This document shows positions 53,122-62,030 of a DNA stretch of 64,000 nucleotides, one piece after another. This DNA is from Pseudomonadota bacterium (GTDB lineage: Bacteria > Pseudomonadota > Gammaproteobacteria > Burkholderiales > Burkholderiaceae_D), in the NCBI GenBank assembly GCA_023422955.1, contig JAFAGG010000103.1, positions 22,872 through 86,871 on the forward strand, written 5' to 3'. Under the pieces are notes generated by a model. It ran no database searches. It was given only the letters and a program-made list of their open reading frames with translations, and had not been told where the DNA came from. Positions within the stretch are counted from its first letter, which is position 1; every line of letters starts with the position of its first letter. Position numbers and translations under genes: made by a program.

Positions 53122-54168
53122 TCAGCCCTTGTAAAGCAGCTTGTCGACAAGGACGCGCTGCTCGAAAATGCCGCGCTCGTGGAACAGGTCGTAAAACTTC
53201 TGGAAGTAGGCAATCGCAGCCGGCGTGAACTCGTTGTAGTACATGTAGTCCGACATCGGCACTTCGCCGGTGAGCGGGCCGTCGATGGCGGTATAGCCTT
53301 TGAGATAGGGCCGCGCCTCGTTGGGGTTTTTGCGAACCAGGTCCACGCCTTTCCTGTAGGCCGCAATGTAGCGCCTGGCGACATCCGGATGCTTGCCGAT
53401 GAATTCCGTGGTCAGGCTGGCAGCGCCGCCGTGCCACGGCGCCATCGGGTCGCCCAGAATGTATTTCGCCACCACGCCCACTTCCAGGTTGCGCGTCGAG
53501 CCATTCATGCGGCCGACGGTGCCGGTAGGTTCCAGCGTGTACACCGCATCGACCTGTCCGGCTGCAAGCGCGGCCACATGCTGTCCTATGGGCAGTTCGA
53601 TCACGTTCATCGTCCCGGCGCCGCCGCGTTCCAGCATGACCTTGGCCAGCGTGACATTCTGGATGCCGGGTCCGGAGGCGACGCGCTTGCCTTTCAGTTC
53701 GGCCACGCTCTTGACGGGGCTATCCCTGGGCACCACGAATTCATCCAGCACGAATTTTTCATTGGTGGGATTGGTGCAGAAAATCTTGAACAGATTGGGC
53801 TGTGCAATTTCGCCGATGGCCAGCACGGCGGAGGCGGTGCCGTTGGAACTGCCTTCAGCGCGCCCGGCCAGCATGGCTTCCATGACTTGCTGCGCGCTGG
53901 CATATTTTTGCGCTTCTACATTCAGGCCCGCTTCCTTGAAGTAGCCTTTTTCAAGTGCCGCAAAGAAGGGCAGGCCGGACGCGACCGGCCAGAAGCCGAT
54001 GCGGATCTTGGGAGCGGCCTGGGCATTCACGATGGCCGGTGCGCCGAGCATGGTCATCGCGGCACCGGTGGCGGCAGCCTTGATCAGACGGCGGCGCGAC
54101 AGCGAGGGTGCTTGTTCGCTTGAGTGTGAAACAGGATGGTTCAGGCTGGCTGCTTTGGTATTTTTCAT
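53122..54168 (-). CDS. ABC transporter substrate-binding protein with Tat signal
   Basis: A 348-residue periplasmic binding protein of the NMT1/THI5/SsuA-like type. The N-terminus has a twin-arginine-like sequence (SRRRLIKAAATGAAM) ending near VNAQA. The mature part begins with KIRIGFWPVASGLPFF and the KGYFKEAGLNVE segment typical of nitrate, sulfonate and thiamine-precursor binders. The start at 54168 (MKNTK) sits four bases after GGGAGG; ATGs at 54171 and 54186 are alternatives. The ligand is probably the substrate of the hydrolases in the same operon. Confidence 0.92.
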   Translation of the reverse strand: MKNTKAASLNHPVSHSSEQAPSLSRRRLIKAAATGAAMTMLGAPAIVNAQAAPKIRIGFWPVASGLPFFAALEKGYFKEAGLNVEAQKYASAQQVMEAMLAGRAEGSSNGTASAVLAIGEIAQPNLFKIFCTNPTNEKFVLDEFVVPRDSPVKSVAELKGKRVASGPGIQNVTLAKVMLERGGAGTMNVIELPIGQHVAALAAGQVDAVYTLEPTGTVGRMNGSTRNLEVGVVAKYILGDPMAPWHGGAASLTTEFIGKHPDVARRYIAAYRKGVDLVRKNPNEARPYLKGYTAIDGPLTGEVPMSDYMYYNEFTPAAIAYFQKFYDLFHERGIFEQRVLVDKLLYKG

Positions 54169-54240
54169 CATTCCTCCCGTAGTCATGATGTGATTGCGGT
54201 CTAGTGAAAGTGCGGTGAAAGTAGGGTGTTCGGATGCGGC

Positions 54241-55992
54241 TTACTTCGATGCGTGTAAAGCGCTGAGATAGGATTTCCATCCTCCGTAAGCGGTGATGTC
54301 GGCAGCGCCGCGAATGCCTGCGCTCTCGCAGAGAAACCCCTGCACGAAACTGCCGTCGGCCAGTTCCAGCGTGCCGATGCCCAGGGGCGCGGGAATGGCG
54401 GCGACAAAAGAACCGTAATGTTCGACTGGCATTTCCCAGATCTCGACGGCAATCGATGCGCCTTCATCGGCGGCGGTGCGTACCAGTCCCGGTTTGCCGG
54501 CATGGGTGCCGGTCAGTGCATAGAGCCGGTAGGAAGGCGCGGTGGCCGTGCTTTGCAGCAGTCGCGCGCCGCGCTCAGTCAGTTGCGGATTCAGCGGCAT
54601 GCCGGACAGATGTGCGCCGACGACTGCCAGTTGCACGGTGCTGCCGGCAGGGCGTGGCAGCAGCGTCGCCGCAGGGACCGGTTCGTCCGAGGTGCCCAGC
54701 GTCAGGCCGGTGGCGGCGTGGTAGCGTGCGCCGATGTCGGCCAGGCGCAGATCGGAGGCGGCAGGGCCGATGAAGGTGATGCCGAAGGGCAGGCCGTCAG
54801 CTCTGATGGAAGACGGCACGGCGAGTGCAGCCAGATCGAGCAGGTTCACCGCATTGGTGTAAGTGCCGAGGCGGCGATTCAGTTCTATCGGATTGGCTTC
54901 GACTTCTTCCCTGGTATAGAGGGTGGGTGCCGTAGGCACGACCAGCACATCGATGTCCGACCAGAGCGCGCGCACTTGCTGTTCATAAGCACGCATGCGC
55001 GTCGTGGCCTGGAACAGGTCGGCTGCGCTGTAGTGCTTGCCCGTGCCGACGATGGTGCGCACTACCGGGTGAATGCGCTCGGGATGTTGATCGAAGAACT
55101 CGCGTATTGCGGCATAACGCTCGGCCACCCATGCATCCTCATACAGCGCAATTGCTGCCTGCGCCATAGGCGTGTAATCGATTTCGACCTTGCTGCCGCC
55201 CAGTTGCTGCAGGCGTTCGCAGGCCGCGGCAAATGCCTGCTCCGATTTTTCATCGCCGAAGAAATTGAGATGCGCGGCATCGGGAATGCCGAAGCGAAAG
55301 CTTGACGGAAAGGCGCGTGCATCAAGTTTGATGGGACGCGAATACGGATCCTGCGCATCGTAGCCGGCAGTCGCCATCAGTACATTCACCGCTTCAGCGA
55401 CGGTGCGCGCAAAGATGGAAGGACAATCGATATGCGCGCAGGCGGGCAGGATGCCGGCGGTGCTTAACAGGCCGCGCGTGGGTTTCAGACCGACGATATT
55501 GTTGAAGCCGGCAGGCACGCGTCCCGATCCTGCCGTGTCGGTGCCCAGCGAGAAATCCACCAGTCCAAGCGCGACGGCCACTGCCGAGCCGGAGCTGGAG
55601 CCGCCGCTGATATAGCGCGGGTCAAAGGCATTGGGCACGGCGCCGTAAGGAGAGCGCGTACCGACCAGTCCGCAGGCGAACTGATCCAGATTGGTTTTTC
55701 CTGCCATGCTTGCACCAGCCTCGAGCAGTCGTTGCACCACGGTGGCCGATACAGTGGGCATGCGTTCGAAACCGGGGCAAGCTGCCGTGGTGGCGAAACC
55801 GGCGACATCGATATTGTCTTTTACCGCAAAGGTTTTTCCTGACAGAGGATGGGCAGCGTTAGCGGCAGTCGCAGCAGCGGCCTGTGGCGAGAAGTCGGTG
55901 GCGATGCTGATGAAAATCGCAGACGGCACACTATCAAGTGCAGGAGCGGCTTCAGTGAGAGTGGACGTGGCGCTGGAAAATGATGCACTCAT
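54241..55992 (-). CDS. atzF: Allophanate hydrolase
   Basis: Splits allophanate (urea-1-carboxylate) to ammonia and carbon dioxide. The 583-residue protein has an N-terminal amidase domain (about 25-440) with Lys in FAVKDNIDV, GGSSSGSAVA and the nucleophilic Ser in DTAGSGRVPAG. A C-terminal allophanate hydrolase domain (about 460-580, VGAHLSGMPLN ... GIGTLELADG) follows. Size and layout match AtzF. No urea carboxylase is nearby, so allophanate presumably arises from the AtzE product. First gene of the seven-gene operon. Confidence 0.94.
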   Translation of the reverse strand: MSASFSSATSTLTEAAPALDSVPSAIFISIATDFSPQAAAATAANAAHPLSGKTFAVKDNIDVAGFATTAACPGFERMPTVSATVVQRLLEAGASMAGKTNLDQFACGLVGTRSPYGAVPNAFDPRYISGGSSSGSAVAVALGLVDFSLGTDTAGSGRVPAGFNNIVGLKPTRGLLSTAGILPACAHIDCPSIFARTVAEAVNVLMATAGYDAQDPYSRPIKLDARAFPSSFRFGIPDAAHLNFFGDEKSEQAFAAACERLQQLGGSKVEIDYTPMAQAAIALYEDAWVAERYAAIREFFDQHPERIHPVVRTIVGTGKHYSAADLFQATTRMRAYEQQVRALWSDIDVLVVPTAPTLYTREEVEANPIELNRRLGTYTNAVNLLDLAALAVPSSIRADGLPFGITFIGPAASDLRLADIGARYHAATGLTLGTSDEPVPAATLLPRPAGSTVQLAVVGAHLSGMPLNPQLTERGARLLQSTATAPSYRLYALTGTHAGKPGLVRTAADEGASIAVEIWEMPVEHYGSFVAAIPAPLGIGTLELADGSFVQGFLCESAGIRGAADITAYGGWKSYLSALHASK

Positions 55993-56267
55993 TTGGATAC
56001 CTTTTTGTAGTCATGAAGGTATCTGAGCAGCATCCATGCCAGCTCTTGCCTGCGGTTAATGAAGGTCAGATAAAGCGGCGCGCGCGTGAATGAGGTTGAA
56101 GCTGAAGCAATTCAGTATTCAGTTCATGCAGACAGTGCATGAGCATCGAAGCGCTTCAGTCGCTTCAATGCGCTTCAGTAAGTGAGAGCAGATGAATGGA
56201 GAGCGCGTCAGGAGATCGGTACTTCAGCAAGGCAGGAATGAATGAGTGCAGCCGCAACCGGCGAGCT
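55993..56267. other. Upstream region of the atzF operon
   Basis: A 275-bp spacer that should hold the operon promoter. GCGCTTCAGT appears twice (56151-56181 area) with a degenerate copy between. No NtrC or other operator could be named with confidence. Confidence 0.4.
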
Positions 56268-56690
56268 TCATTCATCTGGCAGCCATTGCGGATTCCAGAC
56301 GATTTCCCACAAGTGGCCATCCGGGTCGCGAAAGTAACCGGCATAACCGCCCCAGAATGTGGCCTGGGCCGGCTTGATGATGGCGGCGCCTGCTGCCCGG
56401 GCTTGCGCCATGGCGGCATCGACTTCTTCGGGCGTGCGCACATTGTGTCCCAGCGTGAAGGACGGAGATGCCGATGCCGGAATTTCCATGCCGGTGTCAT
56501 GCGCCAGCGACGTGTGCGGCCACAAGGCCAGGCGTAATCCCGATTGCAGGTCAAAGAAGGCGACGGCGCCGTGTTCGAACTCGGTGCCGATGATGCCTTC
56601 CATTTTCCATCCCAATCCATCGCGATAAAAACGTACCGCTTGTTCCAGATCCTTGACCGTTAAGGTGAGTACCGAGAGGCGAGGTTTCAT
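56268..56690 (-). CDS. VOC family (glyoxalase-fold) protein
   Basis: A 140-residue protein with two beta-alpha-beta-beta-beta modules of the vicinal oxygen chelate superfamily. It begins LSVLTLTVKDLEQAVRFYRDGLGW and ends GYFRDPDGHLWEIVWNP. Such proteins are metal-dependent lyases, dioxygenases or resistance proteins. The His/Glu ligand pattern is partly present (H in DPDGH, E in WEIV). No specific substrate can be assigned. Confidence 0.87.
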   Translation of the reverse strand: MKPRLSVLTLTVKDLEQAVRFYRDGLGWKMEGIIGTEFEHGAVAFFDLQSGLRLALWPHTSLAHDTGMEIPASASPSFTLGHNVRTPEEVDAAMAQARAAGAAIIKPAQATFWGGYAGYFRDPDGHLWEIVWNPQWLPDE

Positions 56691-57031
56691 TTGAACTTGT
56701 TTTTGCAGTCGCGTTGATCAAGCCTGCTTGCAGAAGCAGACGGTTCGGTTCCATGGGCGCAAAGCGCGGCATGCGCGGATGAGAGCAGCTTGTGTGTGGA
56801 GGCGCGCTGGCCAGCAGAGGCTTACTCTAGCATTTCTGCCGGCACGCAGCGACAGGAAGCATGCAACAAGAACGATGATGCCGGAGATTTGCTCCTTTCT
56901 CATGAGGGCGAGAAGGGAGTGCGGGAAATTTAGCCGTGGCGCATCCAGGTGCCATTGGCCTGGCGGCAGGCGACTTGCCGGGTTCTTTCGGTGCGGCCGT
57001 AGGTGACGATGCTGGCGATGTAAGTCCTGCA
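56691..57031. other. Intergenic region between the VOC gene and the interrupted glycine-zipper gene
   Basis: About 340 bp with no supported gene or strong terminator. The short frames on both strands look like shadows. Confidence 0.4.
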
Positions 57032-57670
57032 TCATAATTCGCCGCGGCGTTCCGCCTGGCCTGGCGTGACGCTGTATTTCACTCGGGGATCATGAGCTGG
57101 AACCCATTCCAGCCGGCCGCCGGCAGGCGCGGCTTCCAGCGCCTGGCCTATGCATGCCTGATTATGCGGATCGATGCGCCGGCCTATGGAGCCGCCTATC
57201 AGTACCCCGGCAATCGCGCCGCCTATGGTGGCTGCAGTTTTGCCATCGCCTTTGCCGATCTGGTGACCGGCGACGCCGCCAAGGATGCCACCGAGGATAG
57301 CGGTGCCGGTAGCGGAGTCGCAGCGATACACCGGCGCTTGCGGCGTTGAAGATTGAGCTTTGCGTGCAGGGGGCTTCGCTTTCCGGGCCGGTGGACGCTC
57401 TCCGAACCAGGGTGGATACACGACTTGCGGCGGCTGGGAAACGATGACCTGTACCGGGCGCTTCGCATTTTTTCATTCGCGCTTTTCCTGGTAAGTGCCA
57501 TTCTTCTTCCACGTGCGTTCTACTTTGCACGGGCCTTCCCAGGTCACTTCATGATGGGAGCGCTGGTGGCGACGCTTGCGTTCATCGTCGTCGCCATCAC
57601 GATCGGCCAATGCAAAGGTGGGATGAAGCAGGAGCAGGGCCGCAGCCGCAAGCAGGAAAATTTTTTTCAT
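57032..57670 (-). pseudogene. Glycine-zipper 2TM-type envelope protein gene interrupted by in-frame TGA
   Basis: One reading frame is split by a single TGA (minus strand, 57473-57475). The first part (65 codons) encodes a signal peptide (MKKIFLLAAAALLLL...FALA) and a charged segment ending ERTWKKNGTYQEKRE. After the stop the same frame continues KNAKRPVQVIVSQPP. It then reads through a Pro-rich linker into a glycine-zipper domain with GGILGGVAGHQIGKGDGKT and GGSIGRRID near the end. A 129-residue product could start at GTG 57421, but it would lack a signal. A nonsense mutation in a surface lipoprotein-like gene, or a sequence error, is the likely cause. Confidence 0.72.
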
Positions 57671-58162
57671 GAAAGATCCTTGTGTAGACCGGGCGAACTA
57701 TAGGCCTTGAAGGTCGTTGTCGATTTTTCAACTTTGCAAGAGTGGTAAGTAAATGCTAGCGGCGTGCGGATGTGCGGAGGCGGAGCATGGAGCGAACGCT
57801 GGCGCGCCGCATCGGAGGAGAGGAGCTTGTCTTGATAAAGGCTTGATCGCAAGCCGGCATGGCAGGGATGCCGGCGTCATTGCGAGCGACATCCAGGACA
57901 GCGGATCAAGCGCAGGGAGAGGATCGATAGAGGTCTGCATCTATCGATAGTGTCGAGTGTGGTCAGGAAAAGTTGCGGCTCTGTTTGAAGCCGGCAGGAT
58001 CGCTTATCGATCTGGCGACTGACGCATCTGCTTTCCTTGCTGAAGCGAAGCAGCGGCGCAAGTGGAGCAATAGCGCAGACATAAAAAAACCCGGCAACGA
58101 GGCCGGGTCATTCTTCTTTTCTTAGGACTGCCAGCAAGGCGTCCTGGTACTTCTTTTTCTTC
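57671..58162. other. Intergenic region with two strong inverted repeats
   Basis: About 490 bp without a supported gene. It holds GCCGGCAT (57853-57860) / ATGCCGGC (57868-57875) and ATCGATAGA (57923-57931) / TCTATCGAT (57940-57948), both perfect, and at its end the terminator of the HU gene. Confidence 0.55.
58083..58108 (-). terminator. Terminator of the HU gene
   Basis: On the minus strand, a CCCGGC / GCCGGG stem (58090-58095 and 58102-58107) is followed by a run of seven T residues. Confidence 0.82.
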
Positions 58163-58447
58163 TTACTTCTTCTTCGGATTCACAGCAGCTTTGAGCGTGG
58201 CACCAGCTGAAAAGCGAGGAGTCTTGGAGGCGGCGATCTTGATGGCTTCGCCCGTTGCCGGGTTGCGGCCTTTGCGAGCAGCGCGCTTGGCAACCGAAAA
58301 AGTACCGAAACCGGTAATACCCACGGTGTCGCCTTTTTTCAAACGCTCAGTAATGATATCGATGAGGGTGTTGACCGTATTGTTTGCCGCAGTAGCGGAC
58401 ATCTCGGTGCGCTTGGACAGCTCTGCAACCAGTTCGCCTTTTTTCAT
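58163..58447 (-). CDS. HU family DNA-binding protein
   Basis: Nucleoid protein that bends and wraps DNA. The 94-residue product has the usual HU layout: N-terminal helices (KKGELVAELSKRTEMSA) and the arm segment GITGFGTFSVAKRAARKGRNPATGE with the proline-tipped beta arm. A C-terminus rich in Lys (NPKKK) follows. The start at 58447 is chosen because the upstream residues in the frame are not conserved in the family. HupB-like rather than IHF, as it lacks IHF-specific signatures. Confidence 0.96.
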   Translation of the reverse strand: MKKGELVAELSKRTEMSATAANNTVNTLIDIITERLKKGDTVGITGFGTFSVAKRAARKGRNPATGEAIKIAASKTPRFSAGATLKAAVNPKKK

Positions 58448-59006
58448 AAGAAACACTCCATAGTTCAAGGAGCCCGAAGATTACCATAAAACAACAAAAA
58501 TGCAATTCCGCACAGGCGTTCTTTCCTCTGAAAAGTCACATTTTTACTGCAGAAACCGCGATAAAAACGGGAATTTCGGGAAAGCCAGAAAAGTCGGATG
58601 AGAAGAGCGGGAAGAGCGAAGTAAACAGCGTGCCGATAAAAGGCTAAAAAAAGTCCACCGGGGAGGTGGATGGAATCTGTATAGAAAAAGGAGGAGACAT
58701 GCAGCTTGAATGATTGTAGCGACCACATTTAATCAGTAAAAATTGATTATTGGAATGCCTGAGATGTGGAATTTTTATAGTCCGTGCAGGTGGTGATGCG
58801 CGGCAGTGTTGATGCTGAAAATCAGCAGGGCAGCGGTGTGGCGATCATGCCTTGCGCTGAAGCGGATTCAAGGTCCGGGAGCTGATGTGAACCGAGGCCT
58901 GGTCTATACGCTCCTATTGCAAGGCCTGTTTTTTGTATGCGCTGCTGGGAAACAGGAGACATGCTTGCGCTTGAGACGTGCAACAGGAATTGAAAGGAGA
59001 AGCAAC
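58448..59006. other. Divergent region between HU and a HEAT-like gene
   Basis: About 560 bp. It must contain the HU promoter. The open frame of the next gene runs upstream to 58806, but that part has no ribosome site and a composition unlike the conserved product, so I treat it as non-coding. Confidence 0.45.
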
Positions 59007-59525
59007 ATGCTGGCCTTGAATGAAGATGCATGGCGTGAACTGAACCATGCGCATGGCAATGCCGGCGATCTGCCGGCGCGCTTGCGGCAACTCGCAGGTT
59101 TTCCTTGCGGCGAGGGGCGCAAGGATGAACCCTATGCTTCGTTATGGCAGGCCTTGCTGCACCAGCATTGCGTTTATAGCGCGTCTTACGCCGCCTTGCC
59201 GCACATGGTAGAAATGATGGGTGACGATCCGAAGCGGGCGCATGCCAGTGTGCTGGAACTGGTCACGCGCATAGAAATCGCGCGCGCCAAGGGCAACGGT
59301 CCGCCCATGGATGTTGGGCTGGCGGCCATGTACCGCGCTGCGCTGACACGGCTGCCGGAAGTGATCGCCATGATGGCGCGCCATCCCTGGGACGAGGCTT
59401 TCACGCGCATTGCTGCTGCGGCATTGGCGGCAGCGAGAAATCAGGCCATGCTGGCCGAAGCGATACTGGAACTGAAACCGGCCCAGCTTGCCGGCTTCAT
59501 GGATACGGTCGCCGATGATGAATGA
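59007..59525 (+). CDS. HEAT-like hypothetical protein (immunity-protein-like segment)
   Basis: A 172-residue all-helical protein. The start at 59007 follows GAAAGGAGAAG. The segment DEPYASLWQALLHQHCVYSASYAALPHMVEM resembles proteins that accompany polymorphic toxins and have HEAT-like repeats (WxxLxxxLxHQxxVYxASYAAxPHLV). No toxin gene is present in this window. The role is unknown, and it may be an orphan of that family. Confidence 0.7.
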   Translation: MLALNEDAWRELNHAHGNAGDLPARLRQLAGFPCGEGRKDEPYASLWQALLHQHCVYSASYAALPHMVEMMGDDPKRAHASVLELVTRIEIARAKGNGPPMDVGLAAMYRAALTRLPEVIAMMARHPWDEAFTRIAAAALAAARNQAMLAEAILELKPAQLAGFMDTVADDE

Positions 59526-59548
59526 AAATGAATGCCGTCATCGGCAAG

Positions 59549-60100
59549 CTAGGGTCGGGAGACAAAGGCATTGCCTTCTATATAGAAGCGCAATGGCTTG
59601 TGGGCCCACTCGCCTGCATAAGCCACGCCTATGCGCGGGCGGCTGATGATATTGAAGGCAGCTGGGTGCTCGGGGCGGGAGATGAAAAAGTCTGCGCTGC
59701 ACAGATCATGTCCATTCAGTTTCAGGTCGATTCCCATTGCCCGGGATAACAGGCCGGGCCCGCGGGTGGAAGTGGCGATGCCCTGCACTGGCTCCAATGC
59801 CCGTATCAGTACCGCGCTGCCCTGGCCGGGCGCTTCCGTCACGACATTCATGCAGTGATGCATGCCGTAAATCAGATAGACATACGCATATCCCGCGGGG
59901 CCGTACATGATGCGTGTGCGTGGTGTGATTCCCTTGGACGAGTGGGCGGCCAGATCATGGCTGCCGAGATAGGCTTCCGTTTCCACGATGCGTCCGATAC
60001 GCGTCTCTTCTTCCGTTCGGTGCACCAGCAGGCAGCCCAGCAGTGCCTGCGTAACCTGGACGGTATCGTTTTCATAAAACTCGCGGGGAAGAGGCTGCAT
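59549..60100 (-). CDS. 3-methyladenine DNA glycosylase (AAG/MPG family)
   Basis: Removes alkylated purines from DNA in base excision repair. The 183-residue protein has family hallmarks ALLGCLLVHRT, the catalytic Glu in GRIVETEAYLG, AAHSSKGITPRTRIMYGPAGYAYVYLIYGMHHCMN and the RGPGLLSRAMGI segment. The start at 60100 (MQPLPREFY) is preferred because the upstream frame is not typical of the family. Its 3' end nearly meets the HEAT-like gene (convergent). Confidence 0.93.
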   Translation of the reverse strand: MQPLPREFYENDTVQVTQALLGCLLVHRTEEETRIGRIVETEAYLGSHDLAAHSSKGITPRTRIMYGPAGYAYVYLIYGMHHCMNVVTEAPGQGSAVLIRALEPVQGIATSTRGPGLLSRAMGIDLKLNGHDLCSADFFISRPEHPAAFNIISRPRIGVAYAGEWAHKPLRFYIEGNAFVSRP

Positions 60101-60239
60101 GAAGAAGGTATCGGTACAGGAGTGTATGTATCCGGATAAGCGGAGAAAGAGGAAAGCCGAAGCGACTATCATCATGCCCGGAATGAAAATGCGTGTGTCT
60201 TGTCCAAAGGCGGAATGGAAATTTTGACAAGAGCAGGCA

Positions 60240-60268
60240 TAAAAAAAGCCCGCCAAGAAGGCGGGCTT
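60240..60268 (-). terminator. Orphan terminator-like hairpin
   Basis: GCCCGCC (60248-60254) / GGCGGGC (60260-60266). On the minus strand a run of seven T residues follows, so it is a proper terminator in that direction. However, no annotated minus-strand gene lies before it. A small RNA in the 60.27-60.4 kb interval is one possible explanation. Confidence 0.6.
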
Positions 60269-60408
60269 GAATCCATATCAAAGGAGAAGATATAGAGGAG
60301 ACAGGTGCGATTCTAAGGAGAGGCTTTCCCTGCGTCCAATTTAGTATTCAAATGAGTGATATGCGGGTTGGTGATAAAGCGCTTTTCTGTAAATAAGCCG
60401 AGGTAAAC

Positions 60409-61080
60409 ATGTGCGGACGTTTTGCCATTTCGCAGCGAGATTTCACCCATCTGGAGCAGATACTGCATGCGCATCTGGGTGAAGTCAGCCCGCGCTACAA
60501 CATTGCGCCGACCAGCAAGATTCCCGTGATTCTTCCTGAAGAAGAGAGTTATGTCATGCAGGAAATGCGTTGGGGCCTAGTGCCGTCCTGGTCCAGGGAG
60601 CCCACTACTTCGTTTGCTACCTTCAATGCCCGCATTGAAACGGTATCGCAAAAGCCGGCATTTCGCAGTGCATTCCGCAAGCGCCGCTGCGTGATTCCCG
60701 CCTCCGGATTTTATGAATGGCATACCGATGAAGAAGGTATCAAGCAGCCTTATTACTTTCATCTGAAAGCCGGGCATGAGATGGCATTGGCGGGCCTGTG
60801 GGAGGAATGGCGGGGCAATCAGGAGGAGGCCGCCTTCAGGTCCTGCACCATACTGGTAGGCAGTGCCAATCCCGTGGTGGGACGATTTCATCAACGCATG
60901 GCGACCATCCTGCCGGATGCGCTGATCGAAGACTGGCTGAACCCGCGAGAAAATACCGACTACTTGCTGACGCTGTTGTCGCAGCCTTTCAACGATGAGG
61001 AAATGGTGGCAACCAAGGTAAGCCGCAAGGTCAACTCGGTGCGTAATCAAGGCGAGGACATCCTGCTTGCAGTCGAGTGA
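60409..61080 (+). CDS. SRAP family protein (abasic-site DNA-protein crosslink protein, YedK-like)
   Basis: Forms a stable thiazolidine crosslink with abasic sites in single-stranded DNA, shielding them during replication. The 223-residue protein starts MCGRFAIS, with the catalytic Cys2 exposed after Met removal. It also has the NARIET segment, the SGFYEWH motif and the active-site His in FHQRMATILP. All key elements are intact. It is probably damage responsive, although no LexA box was seen. Confidence 0.94.
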   Translation: MCGRFAISQRDFTHLEQILHAHLGEVSPRYNIAPTSKIPVILPEEESYVMQEMRWGLVPSWSREPTTSFATFNARIETVSQKPAFRSAFRKRRCVIPASGFYEWHTDEEGIKQPYYFHLKAGHEMALAGLWEEWRGNQEEAAFRSCTILVGSANPVVGRFHQRMATILPDALIEDWLNPRENTDYLLTLLSQPFNDEEMVATKVSRKVNSVRNQGEDILLAVE

Positions 61081-61318
61081 AAATCCTGCATGGCCCGATT
61101 CAATTCGCTTTGCATGATGCCGTGTTAGAACTTGCCTATTTGCCTGATCAGCATAATCAAACCACAACTGATGCAAAACTTGCTACTCTCTTTATGGTCT
61201 ATCGCGAATCCAATGAGGCCGCTATCCGGCCTGCAAAACTCGTACACGAATGAATCCGGTATAGTCTTACTGGCAACGGTTTTTTAACGAAGCACTTTAT
61301 TTTATTTAGGGAGTTTCC

Positions 61319-61789
61319 ATGGACATCAACATCGGTATCAAGAGAGAGCACAGGGAACAGATCGCAGAAGGTTTGTCGCGCCTGCTGGCAGATACGTACA
61401 CCCTTTATCTGAAAACCCATAACTTTCACTGGAACGTGAAAGGCCCGCAGTTTTCGCAACTGCATCTGCTGTTTGAGCAGCACTACACGGAACTGGCGGC
61501 GGCAGTGGACGATATCGCCGAACGCATACGCGCGCTGGGTTTCCCGGCACCCGGCACTTACGCTGCCTTTGCCAAGCTGAGTTCTATCAAGGAAGATGAA
61601 GGCGTACCCAAGGCGGAAGACATGGTGCGCCTGCTGATGGAAGGCCAGGAAGCCGTCGTGCGCACTGCGCGTTCGATATTCCCGGTGGTGGAAGAGGCTA
61701 GCGATGAGCCGAGCGCCGATCTGCTGACGCAACGCATGCAAGCGCATGAAAAGAATGCATGGATGCTGCGTTCGCTGCTGGAAAAATGA
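61319..61789 (+). CDS. dps: Dps family ferritin-like protein
   Basis: Twelve-subunit iron-storing and DNA-protecting protein of starved or oxidatively stressed cells. The 156-residue product is a four-helix bundle with the ferroxidase residues in THNFHWNVKG (helix A) and HYTELAAAVDDIAERIRALG (helix B). The short N-terminus, with two Lys/Arg, may limit DNA binding. Ribosome site TAGGGAG is close to the ATG. Confidence 0.95.
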   Translation: MDINIGIKREHREQIAEGLSRLLADTYTLYLKTHNFHWNVKGPQFSQLHLLFEQHYTELAAAVDDIAERIRALGFPAPGTYAAFAKLSSIKEDEGVPKAEDMVRLLMEGQEAVVRTARSIFPVVEEASDEPSADLLTQRMQAHEKNAWMLRSLLEK

Positions 61790-61812
61790 TCACATCGATC
61801 TAGTGTGAACAG

Positions 61813-61841
61813 GGGCGCTCTTGCAGCGCCCTTGTCGTTTC
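61813..61841 (+). terminator. Terminator after dps
   Basis: GGGCGCT (61813-61819) / AGCGCCC (61825-61831), 5-base loop, then TTGTCGTTTC. Confidence 0.7.
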
Positions 61842-62030
61842 AGGAGCGAGTAACTGGCAGGGCGCGATTTCCATGCCGTCAGTTTCTGAATTTAGCTGCC
61901 TATATTTTGGGCAGTCTGGGCAGGGCAGCATCGAAGTCCGCTGCAACTTATATAATGCAGCGGGTGACATACGGTTTCGCAAGCGTTGTCGTCTCACATA
62001 GAACAACGTGGTATCGATAAGGGGGCGGGC

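Noticed and set aside
57473..57475. TGA as a selenocysteine codon
   Set aside because: I see no convincing bacterial SECIS stem-loop just downstream, and the protein is a structural glycine-zipper type without redox chemistry; a nonsense mutation or sequence error is simpler.
58806..59006. N-terminal extension of the HEAT-like protein
   Set aside because: A better start with AGGAG lies at 59007, and the extra 67 residues have a composition unlike the rest of the protein.
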